DNA of 64,000 bases from Paracoccaceae bacterium (lineage in GTDB: Bacteria > Pseudomonadota > Alphaproteobacteria > Rhodobacterales > Rhodobacteraceae): positions 1-64,000 of the forward strand of contig SKYA01000047.1 in assembly GCA_007128135.1 (NCBI GenBank), in the 5' to 3' direction. The position numbers were made by a program, and so were the translations under genes. Below are positions 26,066 through 35,227 of the stretch, piece by piece; within the stretch, counting starts at the first letter, position 1; the number at the start of each line of letters is the position of its first letter. The notes beneath the pieces are model-generated. The model saw nothing but the letters and a program-made list of their open reading frames with translations. It had not been told where the DNA came from and did not search any database.

Positions 26066-28369
26066 CTAGCTGACGGGAACATTGTCAACCGAATAGACAT
26101 AGACTGCGCCGCGCTGGCCGCGTTGCGCCGCGCGACGCGCCGCAAGCGACGCGCCGCCACGCGTGGTTTCGGCCCCGGCCATGGCCTCGATCATCGCGCC
26201 GAAGCCCGACATGGCCGCAGGGCCCCGACCAATGGCGCGCACGCCGGTCTGTTCCAGAAAGGACAGGTCGAGCGGGTTTGACTGCGGCTCGGCCGCAGTG
26301 ACGATGACCATGAGCCGCTCGCGCCCGAAACTGGTATCGTCAAACTCGATGATCTCTTCGGAAAAGACAGCGTTCGCACTGCCCGCCTCGGCCGCACGCA
26401 GGCGCACAGGCGTTTCCAGCATCGAGGTGATGGCGTAATTCGAGGCGATATAGAGGATGTTGACATCAACCGGCGTGCTGCCCGTGTTCTCGACGCGGAC
26501 ATGGGCCGTGTTGCCGGGCTGGACAATGCTGTTGCGGTGCAGCACCAGTTCTTCGCCGCTGCCAAGCGGACTCATGAAGCCCGGCAGGCGGGTCACCTGC
26601 ACGGAGACATCGCTTTGCGCGAAATCGTCGAACTGGGCCAGGCGCGACAGATTCGTGGCGCGATAGACCGCTCCCAGCGAACTGCGCAGCCAGAGCGTGA
26701 CTGCCGACAGATCATCGCTGTCAAGCGGCCGCGAGAACGGCCGCTCGGTCGGGCGCAGCGACAGCGTCGCGCTATTGTCCAGCAGCCAAAGGCGGGGGGT
26801 GTCCGGTTGCGCACTTCCGGCCAGATATCGCGCTGGGTCATCGGACTGGGCAGCCTGCGCGCGCATGAGATCCAGCACCTCGGCTTCGCTGCGGATGACA
26901 AGGCGCAGATCGGCCGCCTCTCCGGGTGCGACAAGTCGCAGGCGGGCGGGCATGCGCTGATCCGCAGCGATGGTTTCGAGCAGGTCATGCACCTTGCGGG
27001 CAAGCGCGGGGTGGCCAGCAGCGCGCGTTGGAGGCGCAACGCTCAGTTCGAAATCGACCACTGTCTCGATCACCAGCGCATAGGCATTCTGCGGTATGTC
27101 GGCCAGCGCGATGGGTGGCAGTTCAGGGTCGGGCTGGTCCTGAACCTCGCCGAGTTGGCTGCGCAGCGCCGTCACATTGCGGATCTCGACCGCACCAAGC
27201 GCGCGCTCAATGCCATGGGCCGGGTCTGCCAGCACGGCCAGCCGGGTTCCGGGCGCCAGCAGATGCATGTGCCCCGCCGCGATTTCCCGCATATCCCCCT
27301 GCCCCGTGATCCGCCATTGCGGCACATGGCCAAGCCCGTCAGAGGTGTTGAAAAGGCGTTCATTCAAAGCCCCTTCGAACAGCGGCGAGGGACGGCTGCG
27401 GTTCATGCCGAGATAGGCGTGATGGATTGCCTGCCCCAGATGGCGATACTGCATGTTCGGGTTCTCGCGCATCCGCGACAGCAGGGTGAATGTGAAGAGC
27501 CCCATCTGCAGTGCCGCGTCGCTATGGGGCGGCAAGGGCAATTCCGGGGTCTCTTCCGTGGTCTGGGCGGCGAAGAAAGCGACCATCGGGGCGAGGTCCT
27601 CTTCCAGACCGACCTGACCGGCGGGGCCGAAAATGCTGCGCGGCCGCATCTGCTGCGGACCAAGCGCGCGACTGCGGGCGGGGGCCCACATATCGGGCGG
27701 AATGTCATAGCGGCGCAGGTCCACCTTGCGGCTGACCTCGCCCTCGGGGATGGCATCGAGCGCGCGGGTGATCGTGGCGGAATGACAGCAGTCGAACACG
27801 GCCCAGACCCGCGCGCGCTTGCGGCGAATGGCCGTGATGTCATCGCGTATGTCCTTGTCGACATAGCCATTGGGCCAATGTCCCAGCGCGCGGGTCATGC
27901 GTTGGACATCCTTCGGCATGAAGACCTGATCACGTCCGTCCACTTCCTCATCAGGAAAGCGGGCGGGTTGTTCGATGCCATGCCCCGCGAAATGAAGCAT
28001 GACGAAATCACCGGGACCGGCGTCTTCGGCCAGTCGCTGCATTTCGGCCCGGATCGCGGCCAGCGTGGGTTCCGCCTGCGCGACGTCAAGGCCGGTCGCC
28101 AGCACCCTGACATCTTCGGGGGCAAATTGCACAGGCGCCTCGTCAAGCAGATAGGCCCGCATCATGAGCGCATCATTGTTCGGTCCTGCCAGCCATTCGC
28201 TGCGAAAAAGATTGGGGTATTGGGTCACTGCAACCAGCAATGCGTGATTGCGCCGGGGGCGGGTCTGTGCCTGTGACCCGAGCGGTGCCAAGGCCGGAAG
28301 CGCGCCCAGACCAAGGGCCGATCCGGTGCCCAGAAGAAAGGATCGACGGCGAAGCGGGACAGCAGACAT
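26066..28369 (-). CDS. Tat-exported caspase-like (peptidase C14) protein
   Basis: The 767-residue protein begins with a Tat-like signal (RRRSFLLG, residues 7-14, then a hydrophobic stretch and an AQA cut near 36). A caspase-like domain spans about 40-340, with His130 (FAGHG) and the FDCCHSA motif where Cys195 is the probable nucleophile. The region after 340 is beta-rich and ends with a Gly/Ala-rich tail; a segment near 590-690 (SGEELVLHRN, then GNTAHVRVENTG) resembles the DUF4384-type domain often joined to bacterial caspases. Orthocaspases usually cut after Arg/Lys (family knowledge). It leads the minus operon that faces the trypsin/WD40-caspase operon. Confidence 0.82.
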   Translation of the reverse strand: MSAVPLRRRSFLLGTGSALGLGALPALAPLGSQAQTRPRRNHALLVAVTQYPNLFRSEWLAGPNNDALMMRAYLLDEAPVQFAPEDVRVLATGLDVAQAEPTLAAIRAEMQRLAEDAGPGDFVMLHFAGHGIEQPARFPDEEVDGRDQVFMPKDVQRMTRALGHWPNGYVDKDIRDDITAIRRKRARVWAVFDCCHSATITRALDAIPEGEVSRKVDLRRYDIPPDMWAPARSRALGPQQMRPRSIFGPAGQVGLEEDLAPMVAFFAAQTTEETPELPLPPHSDAALQMGLFTFTLLSRMRENPNMQYRHLGQAIHHAYLGMNRSRPSPLFEGALNERLFNTSDGLGHVPQWRITGQGDMREIAAGHMHLLAPGTRLAVLADPAHGIERALGAVEIRNVTALRSQLGEVQDQPDPELPPIALADIPQNAYALVIETVVDFELSVAPPTRAAGHPALARKVHDLLETIAADQRMPARLRLVAPGEAADLRLVIRSEAEVLDLMRAQAAQSDDPARYLAGSAQPDTPRLWLLDNSATLSLRPTERPFSRPLDSDDLSAVTLWLRSSLGAVYRATNLSRLAQFDDFAQSDVSVQVTRLPGFMSPLGSGEELVLHRNSIVQPGNTAHVRVENTGSTPVDVNILYIASNYAITSMLETPVRLRAAEAGSANAVFSEEIIEFDDTSFGRERLMVIVTAAEPQSNPLDLSFLEQTGVRAIGRGPAAMSGFGAMIEAMAGAETTRGGASLAARRAAQRGQRGAVYVYSVDNVPVS

Positions 28370-28574
28370 CGGCGACTCCAGGGGTGCGATTTCACGTCAT
28401 CACAGCAGAATGCCAGATGCTCTTATACCTGCTTCCATTCAGTCAAGCGAAAATTCCACGCAACCCGCAATCACCGCAGACATACGGGCTGCGCAGATAC
28501 CCGAAATCGCGGCACGACGATCATCCGCTTTCTGTTGCTTTCCTGCAGGAGCAGGGCGCCCGGTTTCCTGTGTT

Positions 28575-29825
28575 TCACGCCCGCGGGACAGTAAGGCGCG
28601 AGTCCTGCGCGGACATCACGACATCCACCTTGCGTCCGGCCAGTCCGGCCAGCAGGGCCGCGCAGGCAAAATAGGCTGCTATTCCGAAACTCTGCAGCGG
28701 AAAATCGAACCCGAGATCGATCAGAAGCCCTGTCAGGGCCGGGCCAATCGCCGTGCCGAGCACCATGAACGCCCCCGACATCGCCCGGATCGCGCCAAGG
28801 TGACGCGTGCCATAGGCCTCGGCCCAGAACGTCCCCATCATCATCACATGCAGCCCCGAGCCGATACCCAGCAAAACGATACCTGCGGCCCCCCAGCCGA
28901 TGCCCGGCGCAAGGGCAAAGACGCAATAGCCCAGCATCAGTGGCAGCAGATAGAACCCCGCAAGCCGCCGACTGCCGATCCGGTCCACGATGCCGCCAGC
29001 CACCAGCATGAAGACAACACTCGTGACCGTGAACAGCGGAAACAGCGAGACCAGGCTGACATGGGTCCAACCCTTCGCCTCTGCCAGAGGGACCTGCTGG
29101 AAGAAGAAGGCCGTATTCCAGGCAGCCGGTCCGAGTAGGGCAGGCAGCATCAGCCAGAACACGGGATGACGCAAGACCTCGGCGCGTGTCCACATCCGCC
29201 CGGCCATGCCCAGCGCACCGCCCGACTGGTCATGAAACCGAGGCGTCCGCTCTCGTTGCAGCAACACCCAGAGCACCGGGATCATCAGCGACAGCCCCGC
29301 CGCAGCTGCAAGCCAGAGCAGCCGCCAGTCCATCACGCCCATCAGGGCGACAAAGCCGATGGGCAGCAACGCTTCGCCCATTGCAACCCCAAGGCCCGCA
29401 ATCGAAACGGCCCGCCCGCGTCGCGCCACGAACCAGCGCGCCATGGCGACCATGGCGCAATGCCCCATCATCCCCTGCCCGAACAGCCGCAGCATGAATA
29501 TGACAACCGCCAGCGCCCAGACCCCGCCGATAAAGGACATTGCCGCAGCGGCCAGGGCCAGTCCGGCCAGGATTGTCACGCCGATATGGCGGATACGGTA
29601 ACGGTCCGTCAGGCTTCCGGCCCAGACCATGACGGCAGCAGAACTTGCCGTTGCAAAAGCATAGATCGCCCCCCAGCCGCCATGTGACAGACCATAAGCA
29701 TTGCGGATTTCCCCCGCAAACACAGCGATGAAGAAGGTTTGCCCGAAACTGGATGCAAAGGTCAGCAGAAATCCTGCCAGCAGCCAGGCCGCATTGTTGC
29801 GCAGAAAACTTGGCAAGGGTTCCAT
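28575..29825 (-). CDS. MFS transporter
   Basis: The 416-residue protein (ATG at 29825) has about twelve hydrophobic helices and the major facilitator pattern: a FASSFGQTFFIAVFAG first helix and a loop 2-3 motif AGSLTDRYRIRHIG. It resembles carriers annotated as nitrate/formate or monocarboxylate type, but no substrate is indicated. It lies 11 bases after the DksA-like gene on the same strand, so the two are probably co-transcribed. Confidence 0.78.
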   Translation of the reverse strand: MEPLPSFLRNNAAWLLAGFLLTFASSFGQTFFIAVFAGEIRNAYGLSHGGWGAIYAFATASSAAVMVWAGSLTDRYRIRHIGVTILAGLALAAAAMSFIGGVWALAVVIFMLRLFGQGMMGHCAMVAMARWFVARRGRAVSIAGLGVAMGEALLPIGFVALMGVMDWRLLWLAAAAGLSLMIPVLWVLLQRERTPRFHDQSGGALGMAGRMWTRAEVLRHPVFWLMLPALLGPAAWNTAFFFQQVPLAEAKGWTHVSLVSLFPLFTVTSVVFMLVAGGIVDRIGSRRLAGFYLLPLMLGYCVFALAPGIGWGAAGIVLLGIGSGLHVMMMGTFWAEAYGTRHLGAIRAMSGAFMVLGTAIGPALTGLLIDLGFDFPLQSFGIAAYFACAALLAGLAGRKVDVVMSAQDSRLTVPRA

Positions 29826-29836
29826 GCGGGCAGGAC

Positions 29837-30184
29837 CTATCGCGCGCAGCCGATGCAGCACGTCAGAACCGGGTCGAGATCCAGTCGGGACAGGCCGATG
29901 AAGTCACCACATTCCGAACACCAGCCGAATGACCCGTCGTCGAGCCGCATGATCGCTGCCTGTATGGCTCGCAACCGCGCCACGCGCCTTGTATCCTGCG
30001 CCGCGGCCATGGCCTGCTGCTGCATGGCGTCCATCCGGCTCAGCCGTCCGACACTCTGCTGATCCAGTTCCACGGGACGACGATCCAGGGCTGACTGCGC
30101 AGATGCCGTTCGCACCGCTTGCGCCTCGGCAAGCAGCCTGCCGCGATAACGCAGTGCGATTTCCTGATCTGTCGGGATACTCAT
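29837..30184 (-). CDS. Small DksA/TraR-family zinc-finger protein
   Basis: The 115-residue protein has an N-terminal helical part and a C-terminal four-cysteine zinc finger, C89-x2-C92-x17-C110-x2-C113, the spacing of the DksA/TraR family. These proteins enter the RNA polymerase secondary channel and change promoter response, often with ppGpp. The ATG at 30184 gives the normal short-family length; the frame is open further upstream to 30448 but crosses the region before the sigma factor gene. It is divergent from the ECF sigma gene. Confidence 0.8.
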   Translation of the reverse strand: MSIPTDQEIALRYRGRLLAEAQAVRTASAQSALDRRPVELDQQSVGRLSRMDAMQQQAMAAAQDTRRVARLRAIQAAIMRLDDGSFGWCSECGDFIGLSRLDLDPVLTCCIGCAR

Positions 30185-30442
30185 GGACCCAGCTATCCAG
30201 AACTTGACGCGGGTTTCAAGCTGCAACCGCAAACTGTCCACCTGCGCGAGCGGCGCAGGACGGCGCCGCAGGTTTCGCCGTGTTCCGAGCAGATAGGAAC
30301 CTCTGTCTGTCCGTCGCGAGCGGCAAATTACCGGCACACAATGAGTGATCTGTCGGGACGACTTGATTTGCAATCGCATACCGGGCAGCCTTGCTCCTGC
30401 GGCCAGCCGACTCTCCGGCAGAGGACAGGAGGACACAAGGAC

Positions 30443-30985
30443 ATGCATGGCGACACAGAGCAGACCTGGCTGCTTGAGGCCAGGCGCAAACTGTTCGGAT
30501 ATTCCTGCGCGCTCTGCTCCGATCTTCCGGGGGCTGAAGATCTCTATCAGGATACGGTTCTCCGGGCCATGACAGCGGGATCAGTGCCCAGAGACGCCGT
30601 GGCCTATCGTGTCTGGCTGTTTCGGATCATGCGCAATCTGTGGATCGACCGATTGCGGGCCGATGGACGTCTGCCCATCTTTGATGACGCGGCTGAGATC
30701 GACGGCCTGAGCAACGGTCACGCCGACGACCATGTGGTCAATGCCCTGGCGGTGCGGCAGGCCTTTGCCAGTCTGTCAAAGGCACATCGCGACATTCTGG
30801 CACTGGTCGACATATGTGGCTTCAGCTATGCGGAAGCGGCTCAGACGCTGGAAGTGCCCATCGGCACCATCATGAGCCGCCTCAGCAGCGCCCGCGCCGC
30901 GCTTGCCGCTAGGATGGAAGACGAGAAGAACGTGATTGCATTGCCGCTGCGCCGAAGCGCACGCCGAATTGGAGAAGGCGGATGA
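30443..30985 (+). CDS. ECF sigma-70 family RNA polymerase sigma factor
   Basis: The 180-residue protein has sigma region 2 (about 14-76: AEDLYQDTVLRA and WLFRIMRNLWIDRLR) and region 4 (about 102-157: FASLSKAHRDILAL, then YAEAAQTLEVPIGTIMSRL). I chose the ATG at 30443 because AGGAGG lies about ten bases upstream; the longer frame to 30119 has no sigma features. Its stop overlaps the anti-sigma start by four bases. The next genes encode a sulfite dehydrogenase, an arrangement like the sigma/anti-sigma/SorT locus of Sinorhizobium meliloti, so it probably controls sulfite oxidation (inference). Confidence 0.88.
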   Translation: MHGDTEQTWLLEARRKLFGYSCALCSDLPGAEDLYQDTVLRAMTAGSVPRDAVAYRVWLFRIMRNLWIDRLRADGRLPIFDDAAEIDGLSNGHADDHVVNALAVRQAFASLSKAHRDILALVDICGFSYAEAAQTLEVPIGTIMSRLSSARAALAARMEDEKNVIALPLRRSARRIGEGG

Positions 30986-31728
30986 AAACGCCGGTTTCGG
31001 AAACCCGACTGAACGCATTCGTCGACAGTGAATTATCACCGTCAGAGGCGGCACTGGTCGCCGAAGCCGTCGCGGCAGACCCCACGCTTGCGAAACGCGT
31101 CGTTCGCCTTCACAAGATCAAGGCGGCGCTGGCGGCGTTCGGTGATGACCTACCGGTGCCGGAACTCCCACAGCCCGCACCGCACCGTCGCACCGCAAGG
31201 GGCAGACTGGTCGCGTCGGGAGCCATCGCCGCGACAGCCCTGTTGCTGCTGGTTTCCGTTTCCGTCCCGGTTTCGGCGCCAGAGCAGGGCGCGGCAGACC
31301 TGCCACGTCTCGCACAGCATGATCTCTGGCTGAGCACCACAACCGAAGCCGGGTCGCTCGAACTGCCCCGGGGTTTTGAATGGATGGGACCCGTTATGCG
31401 CGCCAGTGGTTTGCAGCTCGTCCATTCCCACAGCCATGACGACATCATGCATTTCGGCTTCAAGGGGGCAAATTCCTGCCGTCTCAGCCTGTTCGTCGCA
31501 ACTTCGGCCACGCGTGACACAGCGCTGCAGGTGACATTGTCAGACCAGGTGCAGCATGCACAGTGGCAGACAGGACGCCTTGCCTTCGAAATGATCGCGC
31601 GCGACATGGCGCCCGCGCGTTTTGCGACTGTCGCGACTGGCCTTCAGCAAGGAAGCCGCGAGCATCAGGCAGAGTCGAAGCTGCGCATCGCGCTGCTCGA
31701 GTCGGCGCGGCTTCCCTGCCTGATCTGA
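30982..31728 (+). CDS. Membrane-bound anti-sigma factor
   Basis: The 248-residue protein has an N-terminal anti-sigma-like helical region (about 1-55: LNAFVDSELSPSEAALVAEAV), one transmembrane helix (about 76-97) and a periplasmic domain of about 150 residues. It lacks the HxxxCxxC zinc motif of ZAS proteins. The ATGA overlap with the sigma gene and the topology support the role of holding the sigma factor at the membrane. The periplasmic domain has a histidine cluster (HSHSHDD near 150) that could sense metal or redox state (speculative). A run of eight T follows the stop at 31729-31736. Confidence 0.8.
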   Translation: MKTPVSETRLNAFVDSELSPSEAALVAEAVAADPTLAKRVVRLHKIKAALAAFGDDLPVPELPQPAPHRRTARGRLVASGAIAATALLLLVSVSVPVSAPEQGAADLPRLAQHDLWLSTTTEAGSLELPRGFEWMGPVMRASGLQLVHSHSHDDIMHFGFKGANSCRLSLFVATSATRDTALQVTLSDQVQHAQWQTGRLAFEMIARDMAPARFATVATGLQQGSREHQAESKLRIALLESARLPCLI

Positions 31729-31848
31729 TTTTTTTTCCTGCTTGACCGAATATTCTGCATCTCCGAGTCGTCTTGAAAGATGAGGGGATGCGACAAGTTG
31801 GCGCAACCCCTCGCACTGACAGGCACTGGTCATGGGAGGACATTCAGG

Positions 31849-33156
31849 ATGCCAAGGAAAGAACGCGGGCTCATCGAGCTTTATCATGACGACCCCGAAC
31901 GCGCGGAATATCTGGTTTTCGGTCGCAAGGCGGGGCCGGACCGGCGCGGGTTCCTGAAAGGCGCGGGGCTGGCGTCGATGGGCGCGGTGCTGGGCACGAC
32001 GATACCTTTCAGCGCCAACATGCCTGCCGGGCTGATGCCGGCGGCACTGGCCGAGACTGTCAGCGACTTCACCTTCGACGCCAAGCACGCTGACATGATC
32101 GTGCACAACGACCGCCCTGTGAATGTCGAGGCGGCGGTGCATCTGCTTGATGATGACGTGACACCCTTTGACAAGCATTTCATCCGCAACAACGGCACCA
32201 TGCCCATGCCGATGAGCAAGGCCGACTGGCGCCTGAAGATCGACGGCGAGGTCAATGACGAGCTGGAACTGTCCTATGACCAGCTGATGAACGAGTTCGA
32301 GCATGTGACCTTCCGCGCGCAGCTTGAATGCGGCGGCAACGGTCGGGCGGGCTTCAACCCGTTGCCACGCGGAAACCCCTGGACCATCGGCGCGATCGGC
32401 AATGCCGAATGGACCGGCGTGCGGCTGTCCGACATCCTGCGCCGCGCCGGGCTGAAGCCCTCGGCCGTCTATACCGGTCATTACAGCTATGACGAGCATC
32501 TCTCGGGCGATCCAGACCGCCCGTCCATCTCGCGCGGGGGGCCCATCGACAAGATGATGGACCCGCACACCATCGTCGCGATCAAGATGAACGGCGAGGA
32601 TATCCCCATCGAGCACGGCTATCCCGCACGCGTGGTTGCACCGGGCTGGGCGGGGTCGGTCAGCCAGAAATGGGTGACGCGCATCTGGGTGCGCGACCGC
32701 GAGCATGACGGGCCGGGCATGACCGGCCTGAGCTATCGGATGCCGCGCTTCCCGGTCGAGCCGGGTGCCGAGGTGGCGCATGAAGACATGATGGTGATGG
32801 GCTCGATGATCGTGAAATCCGCGATTACCAACCCGGTGGCGGGTGCCGAGGTGCGCGCAGGTGCACCGTTCGAGATTCGCGGTCAGGCTTGGGCCGGGGA
32901 CAACCATGTGGTGCGGATGGAAACCTCGATCGATTTCGGGGCAACCTGGCAGACCGCTGAACTGCATGCCCCGCCAAACCGCTATTCCTGGCAACGCTGG
33001 AGGCAGACCATCATCCCGCCACAGGCCGGGTATTACGAGGTCTGGTCGCGCGCAACCGACAACCAGGGCAACAGCCAGCCCATGGTGGTGCCCGGCTGGA
33101 ACCCCCGCGGCTACCTGAACAATGCCTGCCACCGCATCCATTTCATGGCCGTGTAA
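31849..33156 (+). CDS. Periplasmic sulfite dehydrogenase, molybdenum subunit (SorA/SorT/SoxC-like)
   Basis: This sulfite-oxidase-family enzyme oxidises sulfite to sulfate in the periplasm. The ATG at 31849 sits behind a GGGAGGA site and gives 435 residues. A Tat signal is visible (RRGFLKG, residues 32-38). The molybdopterin domain includes Cys161 in LECGGNGRAGF, the expected Mo ligand, and SVSQKWVTRIWV; the C-terminal dimerisation domain begins near 335 (AITNPVAGAEV). It is followed 15 bases later by its likely cytochrome c partner. Without other sox genes nearby, a stand-alone SorAB-type enzyme is more likely than SoxCD. Confidence 0.85.
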   Translation: MPRKERGLIELYHDDPERAEYLVFGRKAGPDRRGFLKGAGLASMGAVLGTTIPFSANMPAGLMPAALAETVSDFTFDAKHADMIVHNDRPVNVEAAVHLLDDDVTPFDKHFIRNNGTMPMPMSKADWRLKIDGEVNDELELSYDQLMNEFEHVTFRAQLECGGNGRAGFNPLPRGNPWTIGAIGNAEWTGVRLSDILRRAGLKPSAVYTGHYSYDEHLSGDPDRPSISRGGPIDKMMDPHTIVAIKMNGEDIPIEHGYPARVVAPGWAGSVSQKWVTRIWVRDREHDGPGMTGLSYRMPRFPVEPGAEVAHEDMMVMGSMIVKSAITNPVAGAEVRAGAPFEIRGQAWAGDNHVVRMETSIDFGATWQTAELHAPPNRYSWQRWRQTIIPPQAGYYEVWSRATDNQGNSQPMVVPGWNPRGYLNNACHRIHFMAV

Positions 33157-33171
33157 GGACCAGCGCATCAC

Positions 33172-33516
33172 ATGATGAAACTTTCTTCGACCTGCGGGGC
33201 GGCTCTTGCCGCCCTGCTTCTGACAGTGCCGTTGCAGGCAAGCGCAGAAGACCGCATCACCCGTCTGGCCGATGTGCCCGAGGATTTCGAATTCTATCCC
33301 CTGCCCCCCGGTGAAGGTGTCGACGAAGTCTATTATGGCTGCATCGCATGCCATTCGCTGCGGACCGTTACCAACGGTGGCTACTCGCGCCGCGTCTGGG
33401 ACGAGCTTCTGGACTGGATGGTCGAGAATCAGGGCATGATGGAACCCGATCCGGAAATCCGGGAGATCATGCTGGACTATCTGGCAACCTATATCGGCGA
33501 GGATTGGGAAGGCTGA
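33172..33516 (+). CDS. Cytochrome c subunit of sulfite dehydrogenase (SorB-like)
   Basis: The 114-residue protein has a signal peptide (about 1-25) and a single haem site C57-I-A-C60-H61. Methionines at 83, 89 and 90 are candidates for the second haem ligand. It is small, as expected for SorB-type subunits that pass electrons from the molybdenum subunit to other c-type cytochromes. The location directly after the Mo subunit makes this the best assignment; a SoxD-like role is less likely given the size. The start could be either of two adjacent ATG codons. Confidence 0.82.
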   Translation: MMKLSSTCGAALAALLLTVPLQASAEDRITRLADVPEDFEFYPLPPGEGVDEVYYGCIACHSLRTVTNGGYSRRVWDELLDWMVENQGMMEPDPEIREIMLDYLATYIGEDWEG

Positions 33517-33714
33517 TCCTTCCGGCGGTCCCGTGACGATCGGGTGGATTCAGGGGTAACGCGCCCTATCGGAGGCGTTTCGCACGAACATGGCGCATCG
33601 GCGCCGCCATGCGGACCAGTTCGCCGGGCGCGTCACTGCCACGCGCACATGGAGCATCGCCGCACGAAGCGCCAGGATCGCGCATTGGGCGATCCCGGCG
33701 TACGCGCGCTGTGC

Positions 33715-35115
33715 TCAGATGGCCATGCCTTCGACGATTGCCCGCATGTCCGACGTTTCGTCCAGCGACCAGAGAGTCCGGGCAATCTGTCGACTCCTGT
33801 CCTCATCGAAGACGAGACCGGACAGCGTGAGGAACTTTGCTTCCAGGGCTTCGTCGGTCAGCGGGTTCGCGGGAGCGCCATAGGGCTGATCGACCCGGCA
33901 CTCCAGCTTGCGGCCATCAGTCAATTTCAAGGTTACGGTTGCCGGACGGGTCTTCGGGTAGGCCTTGTCGCAATCGGCATCGACGCTGACACTGATACGC
34001 CCGGCGATCTCGGCCGTTTCCGCATCGGCCCGTTGTGCGGGGCTGAACAGATCGACATCAGCGCGCCCGAACCGGGCCACAGTCGCGAGGACGAAGGGAA
34101 TGCTCATCTGTGCCTCGGTAAACCCGCTCCAGCTTCGCAGGTCATGCGCGGCGGCAACCTTGTAGGTCCCGACATGAATGCCCGCGATGTCATCCGCGCT
34201 CAGGCTGTTGTCCTGCATGAGGCGCTGCAGGGCATCGATCGGCGCGTGGATATGCCGGCAGCAGGCATGCGGCTTGATATAGCACTCCGTGATTGCAAAG
34301 GGTGAACCGCTGCCTGTCGAGAGAATATCCATGCTGCCGTAATCAACCTCGCCGGTATCGCCACCTGCATAGGCGTGGAAGAACCCGTCGCGTGATTCCA
34401 GACAACCTGGGGGGCCCTGCAATCCGTTTTCGGCAAGCACCCCGGCAAGCAGGCCGCTGCGCGCGCCATAGCCTGCATGCAGGCGCTTCACCTCGCCGCC
34501 GTTCAGGAAGGTGAACAGGCCGGATGACGCCGAGCAGGCCGCACCAAAGGCGTGTTCGACCTGGTCAGCGGAAAACCCACGTATCACCGCCCAGACAGCG
34601 GCTGCACCGAAGACGCCGGTCGCGGGCGTGTTGTGGAAGCCGCGCCAGCGTGCCCGCGGATGCGCCGCTGCCGACAGGCGGCACATGACCTCGTATCCTG
34701 CAATCACTGCGCGCAGAAACCTGTCGCCATCACATTGGCTGTACCACGCTGCCGCCAGAGCGGCAGGGACGATGACCGTTCCGGGATGTACCGAGCCGTC
34801 GCGATATCCGTCATCCACCTCGAGCCCATGTCCGGCAGTCCCCGAGACGAGCGCCGCAGTCGTCAGGTCAAATCTCTCGGCGCGACCCGGCACCGGGACA
34901 TCACCGGATGCGCCTGTCATCAGCACTGACTTGACAGCAATTTCCGTCGTGCCCTGCACGGCCCCGGAAATCAGCGCGCCGACCGTATCGAGCGTGTGAT
35001 ACCGTGCGCGATGCATTGTGCGTTCGTCGAACCCGACCGTCCCGGCCTGGGAAACGAATTCCGCAAGCGCGCGCGTCGCTCCGTAGCCCGCCGTGATCTT
35101 CTGATTGATTGTCAT
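33715..35115 (-). CDS. MmgE/PrpD family protein
   Basis: The 466-residue protein (ATG at 35115, MTINQK) matches the MmgE/PrpD family: ARYHTLDTVGALISG, GTAGHGLEVDDGY, HPGTVIVPAALAAAW and a KPHACCRHIHAPIDAL block. Members include 2-methylcitrate dehydratase, cis-aconitate decarboxylase and iminodisuccinate epimerase, so the reaction cannot be read from the family alone. No methylcitrate synthase is present, which argues against a normal methylcitrate cycle. It lies 112 bases downstream of the IclR gene on the same strand and belongs to the dicarboxylate catabolic island. Confidence 0.82.
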   Translation of the reverse strand: MTINQKITAGYGATRALAEFVSQAGTVGFDERTMHRARYHTLDTVGALISGAVQGTTEIAVKSVLMTGASGDVPVPGRAERFDLTTAALVSGTAGHGLEVDDGYRDGSVHPGTVIVPAALAAAWYSQCDGDRFLRAVIAGYEVMCRLSAAAHPRARWRGFHNTPATGVFGAAAVWAVIRGFSADQVEHAFGAACSASSGLFTFLNGGEVKRLHAGYGARSGLLAGVLAENGLQGPPGCLESRDGFFHAYAGGDTGEVDYGSMDILSTGSGSPFAITECYIKPHACCRHIHAPIDALQRLMQDNSLSADDIAGIHVGTYKVAAAHDLRSWSGFTEAQMSIPFVLATVARFGRADVDLFSPAQRADAETAEIAGRISVSVDADCDKAYPKTRPATVTLKLTDGRKLECRVDQPYGAPANPLTDEALEAKFLTLSGLVFDEDRSRQIARTLWSLDETSDMRAIVEGMAI

Positions 35116-35227
35116 GGTCAACTCCAAATGCTGAGGCCGCAAGCATCGTCGCGATGGTGCAAGCCTGCTCTGATGCCCCGGGATGGAACGGTCTGCGCGC
35201 CTGGCGGTCGGCCCGATGTTATCGCCC

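Noticed and set aside
16708-28369. Interpretation of the caspase region as a phage-defence island
   Set aside because: All six proteins carry export signals, and there is no nucleotide-sensing, toxin, integrase or transposase gene around; an envelope function fits better.
28422-28446. TTGACT and TATAAG elements (minus strand) before the Tat caspase gene
   Set aside because: The spacer is only 13 bases, too short for a normal sigma-70 promoter, so I did not list it.
31681-31736. Possible terminator after the anti-sigma gene (stem near 31690-31710 and a run of eight T)
   Set aside because: The stem is short with a G-U pair and lies about 20 bases from the T run, and the sulfite dehydrogenase genes continue on the same strand.
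33715-35115. Assignment of the PrpD-family gene as prpD of a methylcitrate cycle
   Set aside because: No prpC or prpE is present in the island, and the family has several other activities; left at family level.
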